Shown here in pieces: positions 4,482 to 9,090 of a DNA stretch of 9,090 nt (its first letter is position 1; every line of letters begins with the position of its first letter). Under the pieces are notes generated by a model, which was not told where the DNA came from, made no database searches, and was given only the letters and a program-made list of their open reading frames with translations. Source of the stretch: Flavobacterium sp. (GTDB lineage: Bacteria; Bacteroidota; Bacteroidia; Flavobacteriales; Flavobacteriaceae); contig SXQR01000086.1 of assembly GCA_005792865.1 (NCBI GenBank), positions 1 to 9,090 of the forward strand. The letters are read 5' to 3'. A program made the position numbers and the translations under genes.

Positions 4482-5534
4482 TCATTGCGCCAATGCCACC
4501 GAAATGAGTTTATAGCCGTCATCCGTGCGCAGGAATTCAAAGTGGTCCTCGTGCCCGCCCTGGCCGCCCGGTCGCGGAACCGCAATGGTGAACACCGGAA
4601 AGTTCTGCTTGGGTTCGCCGCAATTGTCGAGGTAACGGTCAAATTCGGGGGTGTCAAAAATGAAGGGATTAAGCAAATTTTCAAACAATTTCCGCTCAAC
4701 CGTATTTTTAGCGAATTCTGAAAGAGATTCGCGCAATCGCATAAAATGTTGTGAAATGAATTTACCGGAATTGACTTTTTTCCAGCCGTTATCCCAGATG
4801 GCCAGGGTAGGATGGGAGGACCGCAACAGGCGCTTCTTGGAAAATTTAGGCATAAGGCCGCGAATCCAGCTGTTGAACTCATGTTCAAACCTGATCAGCG
4901 AAATGAAAGCGCCGTCGGTTGCCCGAAAGGTTTGATGGTTACCGTTTGTGTCCGGCATGTTGACTTTCCGCAGGGAAAACAGGTCGTACTGGCCGGCGTA
5001 GGAAAAATTTTCGATCGCAATTTGACCCAGCGTATCCACCAGAACGAGGCGGCCGCCCTCGAATCGGGGATGTTCGATGTCGGTCGAATCCACCCTGGCA
5101 TCGATCAGTCCCTGTGCATATCCATTGGTCACGGGCCCCAAATAGTTGTAACGGGCAGGAACCGCGACTTTTCCGTGCCGGTTGAACAGGCCGATCAATC
5201 CGTTGCGGGGATCTCGGAATCGGATATGGCCCTCGCTCTCGCAGTCGAGCATGGCTTCCTGCATATAGATGCTGTCCCGCCCAAATGTCTTTCCCTGACG
5301 GGTGATGTGGAACTTTTGATATCCTTTGGGCGTTTCCTCGATCACGGCGGCAATGTGCTCAACTCTCCTTGCGGGATGGATGGAGCCGGCAAAACGCGGT
5401 TCGAAAACAACAGATCCATTGCTTTCACGGTAGCCGGTCAGGGTGGAATCGGCATTGTAAAAAGCGTGCATCGGCTCCTGCGCACTCGCGCCGCAAAGCC
5501 AGAACAAAAGGGATATTGAAAAGGCCTTGTCCAT
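4482..5534 (-). CDS. Exported WG-repeat protein with an unassigned C-terminal domain
   Basis: From the ATG at 5534 the protein has 350 residues; a TTG two codons upstream (5540) is possible but less likely. It starts MDKAFSISLLFWLCGASAQEP, a Sec signal peptide with an ASA cleavage site after about residue 18. No lipobox fits. At least one clear WG repeat is present at about residues 111-146 (NGLIGLFNRHGKVAVPARYNYLGP...NGYAQGL), and a weaker one at about 33-67 (GSVVFEPRF). WG repeats form short beta units of unknown ligand, common in exported Bacteroidota proteins. The C-terminal half (about 215-350) is different: helix-rich, then strands ending FLRTDDGYKLISVAL, reminiscent of an NTF2-like fold; I cannot assign it. 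No T9SS tail is seen, so it probably stays in the periplasm. It begins 18 bases after the CotH gene and is probably co-transcribed with it. Confidence 0.87.
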   Translation of the reverse strand: MDKAFSISLLFWLCGASAQEPMHAFYNADSTLTGYRESNGSVVFEPRFAGSIHPARRVEHIAAVIEETPKGYQKFHITRQGKTFGRDSIYMQEAMLDCESEGHIRFRDPRNGLIGLFNRHGKVAVPARYNYLGPVTNGYAQGLIDARVDSTDIEHPRFEGGRLVLVDTLGQIAIENFSYAGQYDLFSLRKVNMPDTNGNHQTFRATDGAFISLIRFEHEFNSWIRGLMPKFSKKRLLRSSHPTLAIWDNGWKKVNSGKFISQHFMRLRESLSEFAKNTVERKLFENLLNPFIFDTPEFDRYLDNCGEPKQNFPVFTIAVPRPGGQGGHEDHFEFLRTDDGYKLISVALAQ

Positions 5535-5552
5535 TACCAATATCCCGGATTC

Positions 5553-8500
5553 TTACTCTTTTACCAGTTTATGCGTCAGCATTCCCTTTGAGGTCTTGAT
5601 CTTCATCAGGTAAACCCCGGCATTGAGGCCGCTGAGCTCGATGGCGCCGTTGCCGGTGCCCGCGATCGTTTTTGAGGCGATCTTCTTGCCGATCATATCG
5701 TAAACCGAAATCTCCTCGATGGGATCGCTGCTCAAGACCTGGACGACATTCCTGAACGGGTTCGGGAAAACCTGGTAGGTCGTGACGTTCTGGTGCGGCG
5801 CGGACAGTTCCAGCTCGGTGCCCTTGAGCGTGATGTTGTCAAAGCGGTTGTTGCCGTTTTCGGCCGTCGTGTTGCCTTCAAATTCGATCCTGATCTTGAA
5901 ATTGCCATTGTTGTTCACGGCATCCAGGGTACTGAAATCCAGGTCCACGACACTGTATTCGGTCCCGACATCAAAAGAGGTCTGCATCATGCCGCCCTGC
6001 ACAAATGTACTGCCGTCCACGCTGTAGGAAATTTGGTTGGTCAATTGCCCCGAATTGGTGCGCTGCACCGCATACGCAAACTTGATATCCTTGTAGCCGG
6101 TGGTGGGAAGGTCAAAGACCAGCGTGCGCCCGTCAGACGGGTTCCTCACCCTGGCGGCATTGCCGGTACCCTGGTCCTGGTGGAGGTTCAAGAGCGATCC
6201 GGTATCGGTGGCATCAATGTCGCGCGGGCCGTCACCGGTGTAGGTCATCATCGGCTCGGCCGGAGGGATCAGGTTGTAATCGGCCGCGATTTCGGTCACG
6301 TCAACCGGTGTTTCAAGGTTGTTGAAATGCCAGTAATAGATCACCTCGTCAGGGATGTTCACCAATTCGTCATAATGCGCCGTGACCGTTGTGGCCTGCG
6401 AGATCTGCAGGACGATGTCCGGGCTTTCGGCATCGGGCTGGATGACAGCACCATCCACGACCCAGTGGCTGAATTCATATCCTGGGTTGGCCTCGGCCTT
6501 CAGCAAGGTCTCGATATTTCCAAAAATGGAGGCGGTGAAGGGGAAGTTGGCGATCCATTCCGAATTCATCTTGATTTTCCCCGAACCCACGGGCTCTACC
6601 TGCAAGGTTGTGGCATAAGGCCCCGAAAGGTCGTAGCAATTCACCATGCCGGTGCTGATGGTCTGCGAACAGCGTTGCAAAAGGAAGTTGCGGGCCGCCG
6701 CGACATTCGCCTGCCAGGTGTCCATGCTGCCGCCCCAACGCTGGATCTGCCGTGGCATTTCGGGTGCGATCACGGCCACGATGCTGTCAAATACGGCGGT
6801 TGCGTTCTCGCATGAAAGGTGCGTGTTGAGCAAATCCGCATAACGCGTGATGTATTTTTGCCTCGCGATCGGGCTTTCGTCAATGAGTTTCTTGATGGTC
6901 TGCGTATGCCCGACACCCACCACAAGGTCCTCGACCTGGCACGGTTCGGCATTGGCGGACGTATCGGGCACGCCGGTATAGTTCACGTAGTGGCCCAAAA
7001 TGCCGTCCATGTCCCAAAGCGCATAGCGCCACTTGAGTGCACCGCCTTCCGGGTCAAGACCGCGCCACCAAGAGGTGTTCCAGTTGAGCCAGTCGCGGTT
7101 GACCAGATAAGAGTTGAGCACGAAATAATCCACGAGGCTGTCGATGTTGAGCTGGCTCTCCACATAATTGTAGTTGGCCTCTATTGACATGTCATTGTCC
7201 TGGACATAATCGAGCAGGTCCTGCCACGCATCAATTGCGGGCTGGTTCCCAAATTCGGCTTCTGTCGATCCCCAGGTCTTGATGTACTGGAGGTAAACGT
7301 CGCTGTCCCGATAGATGTAATCCTGCTGGTAGTAATGATCGGTGTACTGGTTGTCATCGACCTTTTCGCGGATGTCGTAGATGCCCCAATATTGCCCGTT
7401 GACAAAAAGGTTCACGTAGGTTCCGCTGCGTTCGTCGAGTTCAAGCCCTGCCTGGTGCGAAAGGGTCTGTGCAAAAAGGTCCCTGAAATGCCCGCCGCCG
7501 CTTTGGTGCGGATAATTGTCGCTGCCGGCGGCCTTCATGATGAGCCTTCTGAAATTCTCGCGGCCGGTGGTATTGAAAAATTGGTGTTCGAGTCGACGTT
7601 TGTACCAGTGGTCGTCGCGGGAGATGAAATCGACGCCGCGCTGCGCGTAGGCCCAGGAATCGTTTCCGTGCTGGTCAAAATCGCCCATGTTCTCGTCGAT
7701 GAGCGTGCCGTCGTTTTCAAAATACTCGACATATCCGATGGGCTCCAGGCCACCGTTTCCGTTGAAGAGCTGCAAAAGGTCCGGATCGCCCGAAAGCGAA
7801 AACACCGGCAGGGTGGAATTGTCATTGATGAAGTAGGTGTTGGTCTCGATAAAACCCGGGAGCACGTTTGCCTGCGTACTGAAGCACCTCGCGCGGATCA
7901 CCGTGGATTGCGTCACCGAAATCGGACCGGTGTAGAGCGTTGAGGTGGCCGTAGGCGTGGAGCCGTTGGTGGTGTAACGGATCTGCTCGTTTGCACCGGT
8001 TGTGGTCAGGGTCACCGATACGGCGCCGGGATACTTGCCGGCGGGAATGCTGAAGCCGGGTTTGGTCGCGTAGGCCGTAAATCCACCGGTATTGGACGTT
8101 CCTGGCGTCGGGGTCGTGAAAATGCTCCAGGTGGAACCGCCGTTGGTTGTCCTGCCGTAGGAATGGTTGGTCTGGGTCACGTACATCTCATGCGATTCCA
8201 TGATGTTTCCGTCCGGATCCGCAAGGACCACTTCGTCGGGCTTGAGCTGGCTGAGGTCGAAATCGGCGTGCAGCACCGTTCCCGAGGCAATGTCGCGGTT
8301 GGAACAAAATACCAGCACGCGGCTGTTTGGTGGAATGACCCCGCTCTCGATCTGCCACTTGGTGGGATTGTCACTGTCGTTGCTCAGGTGGTAACCCGCC
8401 AGGTTGAAGTAGGAATCCGGGCTGGCGTTGTATAGTTCGATCCAGTCCTCGTTGCGGCCAAAACCGTCATTGAAATTGCGGTTGGACGCCGAGTATTCAT

Positions 8501-9090
8501 TGATGACCAGGGGACCGTCGCCGTATTCTATGGAACCGTAGGTGACGATGGCCGTCCGCCTGTTGACAAAATTGAAGGTCGCATTGCAACCCGATCCGCC
8601 CCAGTTCCTTCCAATGTGGAACGTAAAGGTGACCTGGCCCGTTGAGACCACGTTTCCGATCGCGCTGCCGGTGATGTTATAGGTAAGGAGTCCGTCGGTA
8701 TTGCCGGTGCCGTTCTGGACCGGGGTCTGCCCGTTTGGACCCGCGACGTAGCTCCGCTGGTCCGACATCCAGGCGCCTGAACCCGCCACGGCCACGAAGT
8801 CATAGCTGAGGTCGGTGGTGAGGACCGTTTCGCCCGCCGGGACGTTGACCTGCAGCGGCGCGGCCTGGTAACTGGGGGTGAAGCATGAATTGATCACATC
8901 GGTATTGTTGAGCGTCACGACCGGATCGATCGCGATGGGGAAAACCCTTTCTGGCGACTGCAGCCAGGCACCGTCCACGATGATCTGCAGGCTGTAGCGG
9001 CCATCGGCAGCCCTGATCAGTTCATAGGATGCGGCAAGAGGTTCCGGGCGTGTGCCCCGCGGCCCGATATGGCTGTCGGTAACCACCGCC
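5553..9090 (-). CDS. Large T9SS-secreted CotH-kinase protein with lamin-tail domain, N-terminus outside window
   Basis: The frame is open to the right edge, so the start is missing. Numbering from the codon at 9086, 1177 residues are visible. Domains in order: a beta-rich segment (about 1-190, with FPIAIDPVVTL); a lamin-tail domain (about 191-330, LVINEYSASN and EDWIELYN); a chitobiase-type C-terminal beta domain (about 338-420, IRYTTNGSTPT); a CotH kinase-like domain (about 427-700 or longer), with GIYDIREKVDD at 568-578 and ALWDMDG at 689-695, the acidic motifs typical of this family; a divergent InlB-type repeat (about 826-907, EANPGYEFSHW); a beta-sandwich (about 915-1092); and a type A T9SS sorting domain (about 1104-1177, YQVFPNPF...LNAGVYLMKI...HKLVKE). 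CotH domains are atypical protein kinases, first known from spore coats; here the enzyme would act outside the cell. The substrate is unknown. The WG gene follows after 18 bases. Confidence 0.95.
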   Translation of the reverse strand, partial: AVVTDSHIGPRGTRPEPLAASYELIRAADGRYSLQIIVDGAWLQSPERVFPIAIDPVVTLNNTDVINSCFTPSYQAAPLQVNVPAGETVLTTDLSYDFVAVAGSGAWMSDQRSYVAGPNGQTPVQNGTGNTDGLLTYNITGSAIGNVVSTGQVTFTFHIGRNWGGSGCNATFNFVNRRTAIVTYGSIEYGDGPLVINEYSASNRNFNDGFGRNEDWIELYNASPDSYFNLAGYHLSNDSDNPTKWQIESGVIPPNSRVLVFCSNRDIASGTVLHADFDLSQLKPDEVVLADPDGNIMESHEMYVTQTNHSYGRTTNGGSTWSIFTTPTPGTSNTGGFTAYATKPGFSIPAGKYPGAVSVTLTTTGANEQIRYTTNGSTPTATSTLYTGPISVTQSTVIRARCFSTQANVLPGFIETNTYFINDNSTLPVFSLSGDPDLLQLFNGNGGLEPIGYVEYFENDGTLIDENMGDFDQHGNDSWAYAQRGVDFISRDDHWYKRRLEHQFFNTTGRENFRRLIMKAAGSDNYPHQSGGGHFRDLFAQTLSHQAGLELDERSGTYVNLFVNGQYWGIYDIREKVDDNQYTDHYYQQDYIYRDSDVYLQYIKTWGSTEAEFGNQPAIDAWQDLLDYVQDNDMSIEANYNYVESQLNIDSLVDYFVLNSYLVNRDWLNWNTSWWRGLDPEGGALKWRYALWDMDGILGHYVNYTGVPDTSANAEPCQVEDLVVGVGHTQTIKKLIDESPIARQKYITRYADLLNTHLSCENATAVFDSIVAVIAPEMPRQIQRWGGSMDTWQANVAAARNFLLQRCSQTISTGMVNCYDLSGPYATTLQVEPVGSGKIKMNSEWIANFPFTASIFGNIETLLKAEANPGYEFSHWVVDGAVIQPDAESPDIVLQISQATTVTAHYDELVNIPDEVIYYWHFNNLETPVDVTEIAADYNLIPPAEPMMTYTGDGPRDIDATDTGSLLNLHQDQGTGNAARVRNPSDGRTLVFDLPTTGYKDIKFAYAVQRTNSGQLTNQISYSVDGSTFVQGGMMQTSFDVGTEYSVVDLDFSTLDAVNNNGNFKIRIEFEGNTTAENGNNRFDNITLKGTELELSAPHQNVTTYQVFPNPFRNVVQVLSSDPIEEISVYDMIGKKIASKTIAGTGNGAIELSGLNAGVYLMKIKTSKGMLTHKLVKE

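Noticed and set aside
4812..5519. 235-residue plus-strand open frame opposite the WG gene
   Set aside because: Antisense to a gene with signal peptide and WG repeat; no recognisable motif of its own.
5793..6815. 340-residue plus-strand open frame opposite the CotH gene
   Set aside because: It lies fully antisense to a gene with clear domains. Its Arg/Gly/Val/His-rich composition is what the complement of a GC-rich gene gives.

Overview
The window looks like chromosomal DNA from a Bacteroidota bacterium, most likely a flavobacterium-like lineage with a moderately high GC content. The evidence is a type IX secretion (T9SS) sorting domain on the largest protein, two short lipoproteins with Bacteroidota-style signal peptides, a DUF3788 protein, a short Gre-like factor of the type common in this phylum, few Shine-Dalgarno sites, and one TATCTTTG box. 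I see no mobile element, CRISPR array, tRNA or rRNA.

Layout. Bases 1-848 carry two overlapping plus-strand genes: the C-terminal part of a luciferase-like flavin monooxygenase, then a 103-residue conserved protein often labelled 'phosphoribosylpyrophosphate synthetase'. Everything after about 900 is on the minus strand, and the two blocks converge on a palindromic terminator at 877-896. Reading down the minus strand from the right edge: a very large secreted CotH-kinase/lamin-tail protein whose N-terminus lies beyond the window (5553-9090), a WG-repeat exported protein (4482-5534), a lipoprotein (3799-4341) closed by a strong terminator, a 60-residue conserved protein (3524-3706), a single-domain response regulator (3057-3482), a Nudix hydrolase with a TTG start (2552-3046), a DUF3788 protein overlapping it by 4 bases (2142-2555), a second lipoprotein (1568-1972) and a short GreA/GreB-family protein (901-1275).

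How the genes may work together. The CotH and WG genes are 18 bases apart and are probably co-transcribed. One product is exported through T9SS and the other appears to stay in the periplasm. The response regulator, Nudix and DUF3788 genes are tightly packed (10-base gap, then a 4-base overlap) and probably form one transcript. No partner histidine kinase is present.

Two small open frames outside the obvious genes deserve attention. One encodes 52 residues at 1385-1543, 24 bases after a lipoprotein gene. The other encodes about 38 residues with a C-terminal membrane segment at 1979-2095 and has no normal start codon unless one base is removed. The leader of the Gre-like gene also contains two nearby hairpins. 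No clearly new defence or biosynthetic system is visible; most of the window is ordinary core or accessory Bacteroidota genes.
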